From positions 1 to 20,846 of IMG/VR virus record IMGVR_UViG_3300043544_000038: DNA of 20,846 bases; one strand, written 5' to 3'. The stretch comes from a virus. Below, piece after piece: positions 1 to 8,313 of the stretch (within the stretch, counting starts at the first letter, position 1; every line of letters begins with the position of its first letter). The notes beneath the pieces are model-generated. The model was not told the origin of the DNA. It ran no database searches and worked only from the letters and a program-made list of their open reading frames with translations. The position numbers and the translations under genes are program-made.

Positions 1-1013
1 AAACCAACGGGAGTTGCTACCAATGTAGCGGATCTTGTTCCTTCTGACGAAAAGGCGGGGATGCTGATTGAAAGTTGAACCTGAGTGGTGTTTCCAGTGA
101 AAGTAAACGAATTAGGAACAACGCTCCCACTTTGCCCCGTGATAGACAGGTTTACCGTTCCACTCCATCCCGACTGAGCCGCATCGTAAATGGTTAAGGT
201 AGTATTCAGATTAACACTCTCACCTACATCCACTCTGACCGAATTTGGAGCCAAGGATGCAGCCAATATCGGACATCTCACAACGGTCACCGTTTCTTTC
301 ACATCCAGCACCAACCGGTGTCCACCGAAAAACACTGTTCCACCACAGGCAGTTCCGACATTAGCACTAGCATTTATTGATACACCATAACTGCCCACCG
401 CTGATATTGCGCTGTGGGTTACAGTGACTTCGAAATCCTGAGTTGGAATGTTGGGTTTAAATTGAACTGAGCTAGGACTAATGCTTACTGTAGCTCCAGG
501 AGCCTCTGACGTCGCTTGAAGAGATATAGAACCACTCCATCCTGAAGAATTGGTATCACGAATAGTAAGCTTAACAGGAACAGTTATTGACTTGTTTTGC
601 TCCACTTGGAAATAGCCGGGAGTTCCTGTCATGTAGAACGATGGGCATCGTGGCGTGGGTTGGGTTACTGGCTGAGTGGTCAAAGTGAGAACATCCATCA
701 GCGAAACCGTTCCACCACAAGCAATTCCAACATTGGCTCGAGCAGTTACGGTTATGTGATATGTCGAGGAAGATGATATAGCACTGTGGGATATAGTGGC
801 GCTTACCGTCTGTGTCCCGCCTCGGAAATTCACTGAGCTGGGATTGATTGAGACGGTCGCTCCAGGCACATCACTCGTAACCGATAGAGACACCTGTCCA
901 GTCCACCGTGATACTGTCGCATCGCTGATAGTAAGGACAACCGGTATGGACAGCGCTTGATTCAGCTCATACTGAAATTGCCGATTGGACAAAGCTATAG
1001 ACAACGATGGGCA
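1..1013 (-). repeat. Three tandem Ig-like repeats in the fibre protein
   Basis: Units are 1013-648, 647-276 and 275 to the edge, about 122-124 residues each. Each begins with a Cys-Pro pair (CPSLSIAL, CPSFYMTG, CPILAASL). A shared middle contains a W-S/T-G tryptophan motif and, in units 1 and 2, PGATVSI(N/S)PSSV. Units 1 and 2 end with ANVG(I/T)ACGGTV, giving one N-terminal and one C-terminal cysteine per unit that could form a disulfide. The pattern resembles Ig-like domains common in secreted bacterial adhesins and hydrolases (family knowledge). DNA identity between units is low, so the duplication is old. Confidence 0.8.
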
Positions 1014-4000
1014 ACTGGGAGAGGGTGGCGGTGGAGGTGGAGGTGAAGGTATTGGAGATGGAGCTGGAGATGGAGGAGGAGGGGTAGGTGTTGGTTCACT
1101 GGGCTTAGATCCCAATACGCCCACATACAAGCTCTCCGTAGTCTGAGTTACGAGGGTGTTGTTAGTAAATTCTCTCCGCATCCCCTGTGTGAAAAAGTAA
1201 GTGGAAGCATTTAGGCGTGGATCGGCTATAGAGGTAACCTCTATCAACTTCTGACCAGGCGTAAGATTTGAAGGCAGGATGAATTTAGCCGTTACCATTC
1301 CATTGGCATTAGCTTTGACCGTGTTGGGAAGGGTTCCTGTCGTTCCAGTGGGGGACATTCGCACGCCGCAAGCTGATAGATCGTAAGCCGTAGCCACGGA
1401 GAGGGGAACCGTCTGGCCGTCTATCTTAGCGATAATTCCATCTTCGTAAGGATAGCAACCTCGAATCACTAGCACTATGGTTCGAGGTCTTGGCGTGGGA
1501 AGTAATTCCACATTGCTTAGTGCGAATATGCTAAAGCTCGATTGGCTAGATCTAGACATAGCCAGTGATAAGCTTCCGGGCTTAAGATCCAATTTTTCAT
1601 CATTGAGGACCCAACCGGCATCCCTTTTAGCAAAATCTTGTAAAAGTTCCTTTGCAGAATCAGGATCAGTAGACGGGGGAAGTGCCACCAGCCCTGAAAC
1701 CTCTACGGTGTTCACTTGGACATTGTTCTGTGTGGAATCGGAATACCAGATGTCCACTTTGGGAAAGCATTCAACCGAGGCTTGAGGTCGTGCAAAGAGG
1801 AAACCTGCGATCTCTTTCGCAAAGTCTTCAGTCCAAATTAGCTGAGAATCAACTGGCATTTCGGTTGCTTTTATGGTCGCTGAACTGGTCCAGAGGGACA
1901 CATCTTGGCATTCTGCTTCGCTCAAATCCAAATCCACGCCAGTAAAGCTCCGATGGATGAAAGCACGATTCTTTCTCGAGTCAATGGAGCAAGTGGAAGC
2001 ATTTATATCCATCGCAAGGTTATCCACAAAAGCATCAGTGAATAGACCCTTTTTGGGTTGGATGGTGTGCTTGGATAAAGCTTCTTGTTCCAGCGCAGTG
2101 AGAGCTAGGTTATATTCAAGTGTCTCTATTCGCTCTCTCAATACGTTGACGTCATAATCCCGAGCTACTCGATACCGAGTGGTGTTTATCATGATGGGAT
2201 CTTGTGAAAAGGCGGGCATATACATACATGACAGCGGTAACACGCCGTCGGGAGTCTTGGTCTTAGCTGGCTGTGTAGAAGATACCCCACGAATCAATTT
2301 AAAATGGCCTTCATCATCCAGAACTAGCCAAGCGAATTGGGACAGGAAGATTTGATATTCAACTAGTATATCCTCGTTTTCCGAAGCTGGCTTAAGAGTG
2401 CTAGTGGTCCGGAAATCAATATAATCTTTGTAATCCACTTCATCGTAATCATACGTGGTGGTATCATTATTCGTATAGCTATCAATGCTTACATAATCTC
2501 CTTCAACCTCATGATCCCAATAGTAATATTTCACATAGAATTTGGTTCCATCGGGCATTACATTCCCGTTGACAAATGTTATCTCTGGATACCCGATGGA
2601 TGTATTGGTCTTATTCAAATTGATAGTCCAATGTGTAGTTTCCAGGTAAGCGTTCTCATTCTCATCCACTACCACAACTGGACTTCTCGCGGATTTGATT
2701 CCATCCTTCTTGGACAATTGATAAGTTAGAATGTTGGAGTTGAAAGTGAATTCATCTTCTTGATAAGCTCGAGAACGCTTACCTTTGGTCGCAGTGGTGT
2801 AAACCAGATATTCAATGTAATAGGTCTGGCCCTGTGAAAAGACGGATGGATTCAAAGCAAAGCCATTCGACGACAGGTATACGTTCAACGTCCTATTAGC
2901 ACACCCAGGATCCGTATTGCTGAAAGTGTAAGGCGTGGTCTTAGAGCTGTTGGTCCAAACTCCAACGATTTCAGTTACTCGATACGATGTAGCATCGTAA
3001 AGCCAGCTACAGCTGTCGTAAGTGTTAGGGACAACACGGGTTTCACTGATTTTTTGTCGGACATCCACCTGCAGGACTTTCGCCACAGGATATGATCCCA
3101 TCTTATACAAATAGCCGCTCGAAGGCGAGACCTCTTCTAGCATCTCCTCCGATAAGTCCTTGGCCACATCTTCTCTCAGCCGCACTTCTCCAGATTTTCG
3201 AATCTCTCTTCCCTTTACAAAAGCCACTCCAGGAGCAATGGCTATTCGAATCTTGTCCCGATCATATGGATCTGGACTGATTCTAGTAGTGTATCCACTT
3301 ACCCAAACGAAGCCATGTAGTGAATGAAGCTTTCGAGCTATGGTTCGATCCATAACTGAATACTCGTAAACTGGACGAACCGGGTTGATGTTTCCGTCTA
3401 TGATTTCCCACATTGGAATATCAATATCATCTTTCCTAGACGACCAGGTCCAGTAGAAATACAAAAGTCGGCGTGCTGCTCCGGCTTGAGCATAGCCGGG
3501 ATAACCTTGTGCAGGGTCTAAAAGTGCTGGATCATCATTGGAATCGATGTAAACCTCTCGAACGTTTAGTCCAACATACCATGTTCCGAGGAACGGAATA
3601 GCTAACTCGCCTCCGTCTATGTCTCGGACTGCTCCCCAAGCATAAATCCTTCCAGAAGATATTTTCACTCCATTTCCAGTCCAAGTTATGTCGCAGCCCG
3701 CAACTATATCACCATTCTGGAAGAAGGCCCCTCCTAGTGACTTGATTTTCTCGTATAGAACACTTTGAATTTCGTTCAACTCGGCCGACTGCAAGCTTCG
3801 GCCAGGGAAGAATATGATGTTTTCCCAGTTGTATCTCCCGGTGGTGTTCTCCTCTGGAGGGCTCTTAGTAGAATCGGGAGCCAATACACCATAATCAACG
3901 AAAGACGTTTCCTCAGTCTCAGTCATTAAACCGAAAGCAGGTCCAATCAATCTTCCATACACACGGTATTTTTTAGCGTAAGCAACTGAACTCCAATTGA

Positions 4001-4205
4001 GGGTTATATATTGATTGTAGCCGAGATTGTCCGGAGCTCCTGAAACTACGACGCTGCCTCCATCAGTTTCTCCAGTTTCATTTACAGCCGTTACAACATA
4101 ATAGTAAACACTAGTCCCACTACCAGTTACAGTAGCCGAGACGACTGGATTTTCCATTCGAGGCTTATACCGATCATAAACATAACGGAGCAAGCTGTTA
4201 TCCAT
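1..4205 (-). CDS. Giant tail fibre/baseplate protein, DUF4815-like with C-terminal Ig-like repeats (3' end outside window)
   Basis: The frame opens at ATG 4205, nine bases after a GAGGAGGT ribosome site (4215-4222). I read it triplet by triplet to base 1 without a stop, so at least 1401 codons. Residues 1-115 look like a fibronectin-III-type domain (TVTGSGTSVYYYVVTAVNET). From about residue 124 (NWENIIFFPGRSLQSAELNE) to about 740 (GLFTDAFVDNLAMD) the pattern is that of DUF4815 phage structural proteins. This is recalled, not searched. Residues 940-1030 have a linker-like module (PSNLTPGQKLIEVT) common in large baseplate and fibre proteins. A 30-residue proline-rich hinge (1035-1064) then leads to three Ig-like repeats from residue 1065 to the window edge. 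It is the last visible gene of the wedge operon. By position and architecture it should be attached to the baseplate and extend outward to the host surface; receptor binding is inference. Confidence 0.85.
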   Translation of the reverse strand, partial: MDNSLLRYVYDRYKPRMENPVVSATVTGSGTSVYYYVVTAVNETGETDGGSVVVSGAPDNLGYNQYITLNWSSVAYAKKYRVYGRLIGPAFGLMTETEETSFVDYGVLAPDSTKSPPEENTTGRYNWENIIFFPGRSLQSAELNEIQSVLYEKIKSLGGAFFQNGDIVAGCDITWTGNGVKISSGRIYAWGAVRDIDGGELAIPFLGTWYVGLNVREVYIDSNDDPALLDPAQGYPGYAQAGAARRLLYFYWTWSSRKDDIDIPMWEIIDGNINPVRPVYEYSVMDRTIARKLHSLHGFVWVSGYTTRISPDPYDRDKIRIAIAPGVAFVKGREIRKSGEVRLREDVAKDLSEEMLEEVSPSSGYLYKMGSYPVAKVLQVDVRQKISETRVVPNTYDSCSWLYDATSYRVTEIVGVWTNSSKTTPYTFSNTDPGCANRTLNVYLSSNGFALNPSVFSQGQTYYIEYLVYTTATKGKRSRAYQEDEFTFNSNILTYQLSKKDGIKSARSPVVVVDENENAYLETTHWTINLNKTNTSIGYPEITFVNGNVMPDGTKFYVKYYYWDHEVEGDYVSIDSYTNNDTTTYDYDEVDYKDYIDFRTTSTLKPASENEDILVEYQIFLSQFAWLVLDDEGHFKLIRGVSSTQPAKTKTPDGVLPLSCMYMPAFSQDPIMINTTRYRVARDYDVNVLRERIETLEYNLALTALEQEALSKHTIQPKKGLFTDAFVDNLAMDINASTCSIDSRKNRAFIHRSFTGVDLDLSEAECQDVSLWTSSATIKATEMPVDSQLIWTEDFAKEIAGFLFARPQASVECFPKVDIWYSDSTQNNVQVNTVEVSGLVALPPSTDPDSAKELLQDFAKRDAGWVLNDEKLDLKPGSLSLAMSRSSQSSFSIFALSNVELLPTPRPRTIVLVIRGCYPYEDGIIAKIDGQTVPLSVATAYDLSACGVRMSPTGTTGTLPNTVKANANGMVTAKFILPSNLTPGQKLIEVTSIADPRLNASTYFFTQGMRREFTNNTLVTQTTESLYVGVLGSKPSEPTPTPPPPSPAPSPIPSPPPPPPPSPSCPSLSIALSNRQFQYELNQALSIPVVLTISDATVSRWTGQVSLSVTSDVPGATVSINPSSVNFRGGTQTVSATISHSAISSSSTYHITVTARANVGIACGGTVSLMDVLTLTTQPVTQPTPRCPSFYMTGTPGYFQVEQNKSITVPVKLTIRDTNSSGWSGSISLQATSEAPGATVSISPSSVQFKPNIPTQDFEVTVTHSAISAVGSYGVSINASANVGTACGGTVFFGGHRLVLDVKETVTVVRCPILAASLAPNSVRVDVGESVNLNTTLTIYDAAQSGWSGTVNLSITGQSGSVVPNSFTFTGNTTQVQLSISIPAFSSEGTRSATLVATPVG
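1014..1103 (-). other. Proline-rich hinge in the fibre protein
   Basis: Thirty codons with 19 prolines interleaved with Ser, Thr, Ala, Ile and Glu (residues 1035-1064), seen on the plus strand as a GGTGGAGG-rich stretch. It separates the DUF4815-like body from the Ig-like repeats. Such linkers usually hold domains apart as a stiff or extended spacer; that role is inferred. Confidence 0.8.
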
Positions 4206-4223
4206 TGTCTGACTACCTCCTCA

Positions 4224-4745
4224 TCAAGTCACTTTTGGAAGGATCTCAATCACTATCTCCAAAAGATTCTTACTCGAAGCCGTTCGAATGATTGGTGGAT
4301 GATTCACATATGCTAACAACTTACCCGGATCGGCCACTTGATCTGGCAGTAGCACATTATCATTTTCATGTCCCGAAGCTGGCGTGAGATCTACTGTGAT
4401 ACCGAACTGGCGAAATGTAACAACTGGAAACACATCAAATTTTAAAAGTGTAGAAGCGTAAATCCAACGAGCTCCTTCATCGTAAGCATTAGCATCAGTA
4501 ACCAAGGAATATTTTTGACCTCGGAATTCGATGTTACCACCTGGATCCTCTTTACAAAGTGAGACGGTCTCGGCCTTCTGATAACCGCCCACCTCGGAGA
4601 GAGATGAAGTATCGATGCTTTCGGAAGGTGGATTATTTTCATCGGTCCAAGGCGTCTGTATCCTAGCGACTAGAAACCACCACGCCCATTCATTCTTCAT
4701 AAACAAAGCTTGCTTAACGGTCCCAGCTATGACTGTGGTTGCCAT
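4224..4745 (-). CDS. Small baseplate protein, possibly gp8-like wedge subunit
   Basis: This 173-residue product starts at an ATG behind an AAGGAGG site. It lies between the gpI-like gene and the giant fibre gene, so a baseplate or fibre-attachment role is likely. The C-terminus (LLAYVNHPPIIRTASSKNLL then EIVIEI) resembles the ending I recall for T4-type gp8 wedge proteins, where a Y-x-N-R/H-x-P-I-x-R-S block precedes a hydrophobic beta strand. T4 gp8 is about twice as long, so this would be a reduced version or a protein sharing only that end. The N-terminus contains an aromatic run (EWAWWFLVARI) that does not look like a signal peptide. Position supports a structural role; the gp8 link is tentative. 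Confidence 0.55.
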   Translation of the reverse strand: MATTVIAGTVKQALFMKNEWAWWFLVARIQTPWTDENNPPSESIDTSSLSEVGGYQKAETVSLCKEDPGGNIEFRGQKYSLVTDANAYDEGARWIYASTLLKFDVFPVVTFRQFGITVDLTPASGHENDNVLLPDQVADPGKLLAYVNHPPIIRTASSKNLLEIVIEILPKVT

Positions 4746-4764
4746 AATTCGATCCTCCTTCCCA

Positions 4765-5466
4765 TTATGACAAAATCACTGAACATTCATTCATAACAAA
4801 ATAATACCCAGTATGCTTAGCGCGGGCCTGAGTGTCAATTTCGGATGTATATGGAACGTCTAACAGAATGTTATAACTCACTCGGTCTTCGATGTAATGT
4901 CGAGTTGCTTTTGAATCGGTATAGCATCGAGTGGCTTGCGTCTCTTCCAGGAAATAGCGAACTCCTGTGATAACAGAATACCATACGTAAACTCCAGCAC
5001 TTACGAACCTGGACAGCTCCTGGACCAAATACCACATGGACACTGGAACGGTCACTTCCACACTACCATCTCGATAATAGCTAGCGTTTTCCAAATATGA
5101 CCCAGAGAGGATTCCCTGATATGACGGCATCAAGACATCTTTAGACAAATCTCGAAGCGCATAAGTGTATCCCAGAAGTTCGAACAATCTTTGAAAAAAT
5201 TCCAGTGAACCTTTGTGGCGTATGAATCCTTTAGCAATGTCTAACAGTAACCGGTTAACTTCGTCAGTAGTCCGGTATATCAGTCCGAAACTGAATTGAT
5301 CTGCAACTTTTTCAAGAAATTCTCCACACTCATAGGCATCATAAAGCTTTTTCAGATCCCCGATATTGGATTCTATGTCCGATACCACACTTTCCAGGGC
5401 TTCAAGAAATTCCACCCATCGTTCCTCTTCAAGAAGCCATTGTGGTATCATCATGTCAAGCTTCAT
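4765..5466 (-). CDS. Baseplate protein, P2 gpI-like
   Basis: A 233-residue protein. Its first half matches the pattern of phage tail protein I: LEKVADQFSFGL, then a helix (EVNRLLLDIAKGFIRHKGSL) and a helical F-x2-LF-ELLGY segment. In the family this is the A-x-x-F, then L-L-x-x-I-x-x-H-x-x-KG signature. The second half is aromatic and beta-rich (VPVSMWYLVQELSRFV). Start ATG 5466 has GGGAG eight bases upstream and lies just past the stop of the gp6/gpJ-like gene. In P2 and Mu-type phages gpI follows gpJ in the operon and bridges wedge and fibre; the same order here supports the call. Confidence 0.75.
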   Translation of the reverse strand: MKLDMMIPQWLLEEERWVEFLEALESVVSDIESNIGDLKKLYDAYECGEFLEKVADQFSFGLIYRTTDEVNRLLLDIAKGFIRHKGSLEFFQRLFELLGYTYALRDLSKDVLMPSYQGILSGSYLENASYYRDGSVEVTVPVSMWYLVQELSRFVSAGVYVWYSVITGVRYFLEETQATRCYTDSKATRHYIEDRVSYNILLDVPYTSEIDTQARAKHTGYYFVMNECSVILS

Positions 5467-5469
5467 AGT

Positions 5470-6804
5470 TTATGCTCCCACTATGTCTACACGAGTAGAT
5501 CTCAAATTGAGAACTTGAGTAGTCAATTGCATATCCACAGATGGCGTAACCAACAGCACTCTTTTAACACCATTGATGGATTCCAATTCCGCTGTGATCT
5601 CATTGCGGTAGATCCATTGACCAATCTTAGCAGGTTTGAACAGGTTTTCTATCCGACTTAATGCTTCGGCCCTTATGGCTGAAGTTAATGCATATTTTCC
5701 AGTATATAGCACAGCGTATACATCTATATCATAACTCGGAGCTTTGAACAGCCGATAGTCCACTCCAACTGACCCCATCTGTGTAAGAACAGTCCGAATT
5801 TGGTTCTTCAATGTGTCAGTAAATACTCCGCCAGCTCCTTTTACATAAATGTCCACAGACCTGAACGGCGCGGCAAAATTATCTTTTACATCAAGAACCA
5901 TCACATCTTCCACCCCAGGAACGCTCATCACCACATACCAAAAGTCCTCTTTGGTTACAGCTCGTTTTCCAACTCCAAAAAACTTACTACACCGTTCACG
6001 GAAGGTCTCTACATCTTCATATCCGGCTCCAGAAGTGAAAGGCAAAACCGGTTCTACATCAAACCGAGGATCATCAATGGTCCAAGAGGCCGATACCGAT
6101 GGAAGATAATCAGGATCGACCAATATGTAGTAAACCGAAATGGTTTGACCGTATAGCGGTAAGCCAAATCCTCGGGAAAAATGAACTACTAGAGACTTGT
6201 CTATATCTGTGAAGACGCGAACCTGGTTGGCGTCTAGTGATTCCATAAAGTGAGTGACTACAGTGTAATTGGCGTCTCCAACTTTCACTTCTATGTCTAC
6301 ATCTGTAGCCATATCATTCGAGATCTTGTATTGTTGGGCTAGGGAATTGCCGTCCGAATTGAACTGAGTTAGAGTTCGGATTCCCTGTCGAACTGAAGCC
6401 ACTTTGTAAGGATCCGAAGGAGATATCACTGTATCCTCAACGAGGTAAAACTCCGCATCTTCACACCAAAGTTTTGTGAACTTTGGCAGGATGACGGAAG
6501 TCCCCAGCGGAGACTTGGGAATCAGTTTCACCTCACCACAAGCCCCAATCGGCCTCTTCACATAAATCTCCAACATTTTACATAGGTGGGTAAGAGATTC
6601 CCAGTATTGTGCCGTATCCACGAACATTTCCTCATAAGTGCGCTTCAGATAATAGCCAAGAATCTGTGGAATATAAGCACACAATTCGATTAACATAGTC
6701 CCTGTGGAAGACAGCCTCGCATCCTTCCACGCATTCTTGGACTGAACCAAATTCTTGAATTGAGCTACTAGTTCTTCAAATGTAAGTTTAGTCAGATCTA
6801 GCAT
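5470..6804 (-). CDS. Baseplate wedge protein, gp6/gpJ-like
   Basis: A 444-residue protein in the size range of T4-like gp6 and larger than P2 gpJ. Residues 1-80 are helical with the pattern typical of gp6/J proteins (GTMLIELCAYIPQILGYYLK). The central and C-terminal part contains FRERCSKFFGVGKRAVTKED followed by VPGVEDVMVLDVKDN, the Baseplate_J-type core in which a conserved helix precedes V-x-G-V-x-x-V. In contractile tails this protein dimerises around the hub to form the inner ring joining the wedges. GGAG lies seven bases before ATG 6804, three bases after the previous stop. This is one of the more secure assignments in the wedge operon. Confidence 0.88.
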   Translation of the reverse strand: MLDLTKLTFEELVAQFKNLVQSKNAWKDARLSSTGTMLIELCAYIPQILGYYLKRTYEEMFVDTAQYWESLTHLCKMLEIYVKRPIGACGEVKLIPKSPLGTSVILPKFTKLWCEDAEFYLVEDTVISPSDPYKVASVRQGIRTLTQFNSDGNSLAQQYKISNDMATDVDIEVKVGDANYTVVTHFMESLDANQVRVFTDIDKSLVVHFSRGFGLPLYGQTISVYYILVDPDYLPSVSASWTIDDPRFDVEPVLPFTSGAGYEDVETFRERCSKFFGVGKRAVTKEDFWYVVMSVPGVEDVMVLDVKDNFAAPFRSVDIYVKGAGGVFTDTLKNQIRTVLTQMGSVGVDYRLFKAPSYDIDVYAVLYTGKYALTSAIRAEALSRIENLFKPAKIGQWIYRNEITAELESINGVKRVLLVTPSVDMQLTTQVLNLRSTRVDIVGA

Positions 6805-6807
6805 CCC

Positions 6808-7101
6808 TTATCTCCATTCCATCCATTCCCACACGTCCAGAAAATGAGGCACTTTCAAGAATGATCCTATCAACTTGGGGTCCATTAGATCCAGGATATC
6901 ATTCGCCACTGGAATCACCCACCAAAGATACGGATTCTGATAAACTTCATTAGCCAATATATCCCATCTTCCCACGTATGCTTCAGTGAACAGAACTATG
7001 GATGTGGGACGTCGAAGGTGCTTCTTGAACTCGGAAAGATTCTTGTTCCAGATGTTTAATTCATTATTTTCTTTTGGAAAAATTTCCCAAATTTCTTTCA
7101 T
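6808..7101 (-). CDS. Baseplate wedge protein, gp53-like
   Basis: A 97-residue protein with the gp53-type core: GRWDILANEVYQNPYLWWVI then PVANDILDLMDP, followed by a short hydrophobic strand (GSFLKVPHFLDV). The D-x-x-A-x-x-x-Y-x-x-P-x-L-W-W-V-I-x-x-x-N motif is what I recall for T4 gp53 and related LysM-like wedge proteins. The ATG overlaps the gp25-like stop as ATGA, so the two are probably translationally coupled. In T4, gp53 and gp25 sit together at the inner wedge, in line with the adjacency seen here. It is shorter than T4 gp53. Confidence 0.78.
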   Translation of the reverse strand: MKEIWEIFPKENNELNIWNKNLSEFKKHLRRPTSIVLFTEAYVGRWDILANEVYQNPYLWWVIPVANDILDLMDPKLIGSFLKVPHFLDVWEWMEWR

Positions 7102-7469
7102 AGTGTAAGCACCTTAGACCAGATCAATGGTAGGTTCAGTTCGCGTAAGATCGCGTGAACCGTGACTTGATAACCTCCTAGCTTATGGTTAGCTACTACA
7201 TCAATCTTATCCACCATTACTCGGTCTTCCCACTCCCTGAGAGCAGAAAGAACCTCCAAACCAATTTGGTGGGCTATGGCTGGGCTGATGGGCTCGTGAA
7301 GGAGATACTCTAGCCGGGTTCCGAAACTCGGCCGCATTACCCTTTCGCCCACTCGGGTCAACAGAATGTTCTCAATGCTCCGGGCCACAGCGTCAAGGTT
7401 TCGATCCACCTTGATGTCGCCCGAAGGCAAAATTTGCAACCGATTGTTGATATCAGACCACAGTTCCAT
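7098..7469 (-). CDS. Baseplate wedge protein, gp25-like
   Basis: A 123-residue product with the gp25/gpW family layout: LDAVARSIENILLTRVGERV, then MRPSFGTRLEYLLHEP, and a C-terminal beta strand region. The R-P-x-F-G-x-x-L block is the family hallmark. gp25 initiates sheath assembly at the baseplate in T4 and is conserved in contractile systems generally. The start is unusual: the first A of ATG 7469 is the last base of the 20-bp promoter-like element, and no Shine-Dalgarno lies at a workable distance. Nearby alternative starts have no ribosome site either, and the N-terminal LWSDINNRL fits the family. It is either leaderless or translated on read-through mRNA. Confidence 0.88.
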   Translation of the reverse strand: MELWSDINNRLQILPSGDIKVDRNLDAVARSIENILLTRVGERVMRPSFGTRLEYLLHEPISPAIAHQIGLEVLSALREWEDRVMVDKIDVVANHKLGGYQVTVHAILRELNLPLIWSKVLTL

Positions 7470-7488
7470 CTCACTAAAAATCTAAATT
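7469..7488 (-). promoter_or_regulatory. 20-bp element, copy C: candidate late promoter
   Basis: Plus-strand sequence TCTCACTAAAAATCTAAATT, 19 of 20 identical to copies at 15207-15226 and 19047-19066. On the coding strand it reads AATTTAGATTTTTAGTGAGA and its last base is the first base of the gp25-like ATG. It sits in the 22-bp gap after the PAAR gene, at the head of the wedge operon. A promoter giving a leaderless message is the simplest reading; an operator or processing site is possible. Confidence 0.55.
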
Positions 7489-7491
7489 TAC

Positions 7492-7788
7492 TCAATCTCC
7501 AGCGAAAACGTTGGGGGATCCGGTCATCATATTGGAACAACAGTCGACCTTGTCCCCAATCCGACACAACGGCCGGCTATTCACATAAACGGTGCGACTT
7601 CCTGAAGCTGCCCTTCCATCATGACATCCTCCACCGCAACAATGAACTTCCCAATGATCTCGAAGCCTGTGAGCTCCTCTTTGATTGATGAAAACATTGG
7701 GAGAAGCTTCATCATTCGGCCGAGGTGGCCAACATCCGTGCCCTGTGCAAAGGTCCCGCAGTCTTACTACACGCTTAGCATTCGCCAT
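7492..7788 (-). CDS. PAAR-type spike tip protein
   Basis: A 98-residue protein with PAAR-repeat spacing: an early CTGHGC, a central HCCGGGCH, then SRTVYVNSRPLCRIGDKVD. The V-x-V-N-x-R-P-x-x-R-x-G-D pattern is typical of the family. PAAR proteins fold as a sharp cone capped on the beta-helical spike and bind a metal ion near the tip. Eight cysteines (14, 19, 50, 51, 55, 75, 83, 84) and five histidines (17, 40, 45, 49, 56) are more than a single site needs. GAGG lies seven bases before ATG 7788. It directly follows the OB-fold spike gene, as expected for the partner it caps. Confidence 0.9.
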   Translation of the reverse strand: MANAKRVVRLRDLCTGHGCWPPRPNDEASPNVFINQRGAHRLRDHWEVHCCGGGCHDGRAASGSRTVYVNSRPLCRIGDKVDCCSNMMTGSPNVFAGD

Positions 7789-7797
7789 CGCATCGCC

Positions 7798-8313
7798 TCA
7801 CGGGTTAAGATCAATTCTTCGACCGAGAGCATCTATCGTAATTCGACCATCTTCATGAATTCGAATGTAACTTTTGTTCACACTTCTAAGCTCTATCGCT
7901 CCATTCGCATAAAAGACCATATAACTCCCCATTGGGAACCTTAGAATCACTGCCCCGGGATATTCAGCTCTCAATTCTTCATACATGCCTTTGGAATCCA
8001 TAACACCTTTGCCGAATTCCTCCCAGGTGCTGCCTTTTTGGAATCGTTGCTCATTGAAGGGAGTGGACCATCCCATCCATACTGGCCTCTCAGGATCCCC
8101 TTCCTCAAAAAAGACCCATACCCAGGAGTTGACGGGAGGGATGTAAAGGATCCCCGCCTGCCAACAAGGGGTGGCCCAAGGACAATCCGAGTCATTTATC
8201 CTCTCCATGAATGGGAATACTTTGACTTGGAGCCTTCCCAGTTGTAATTCATCTTGGTTGTTTATGACTTTGGCTCGATAGATGTGATTGAAACGATACT
8301 TACCGTTGATCAT
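7798..8313 (-). CDS. Baseplate spike protein, OB-fold (gp5 N-terminus/gpV-like), no lysozyme domain
   Basis: A 171-residue protein whose residues 8-85 follow the OB-fold pattern of phage spikes and VgrG: YRAKVINNQDELQLGRLQVK, then CPWATPCWQAGILYIPPVNS and WVWVFFEEGDPERPVWMGW. The last 50 residues (ILRFPMGSYMVFYANGAIEL through DGRITIDA) look like the start of the C-terminal beta-prism. Unlike T4 gp5 there is no lysozyme domain, and the prism is very short. It overlaps the hub stop as ATGA, with GAGGG just upstream. It should trimerise below the hub and carry the PAAR tip. Confidence 0.87.
   Translation of the reverse strand: MINGKYRFNHIYRAKVINNQDELQLGRLQVKVFPFMERINDSDCPWATPCWQAGILYIPPVNSWVWVFFEEGDPERPVWMGWSTPFNEQRFQKGSTWEEFGKGVMDSKGMYEELRAEYPGAVILRFPMGSYMVFYANGAIELRSVNKSYIRIHEDGRITIDALGRRIDLNP

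Noticed and set aside
1014-1103. GGTGGAGG-rich plus-strand tract as a regulatory or G-quadruplex element
   Set aside because: It is in-frame coding for the proline-rich hinge; codon phase fully explains the pattern.
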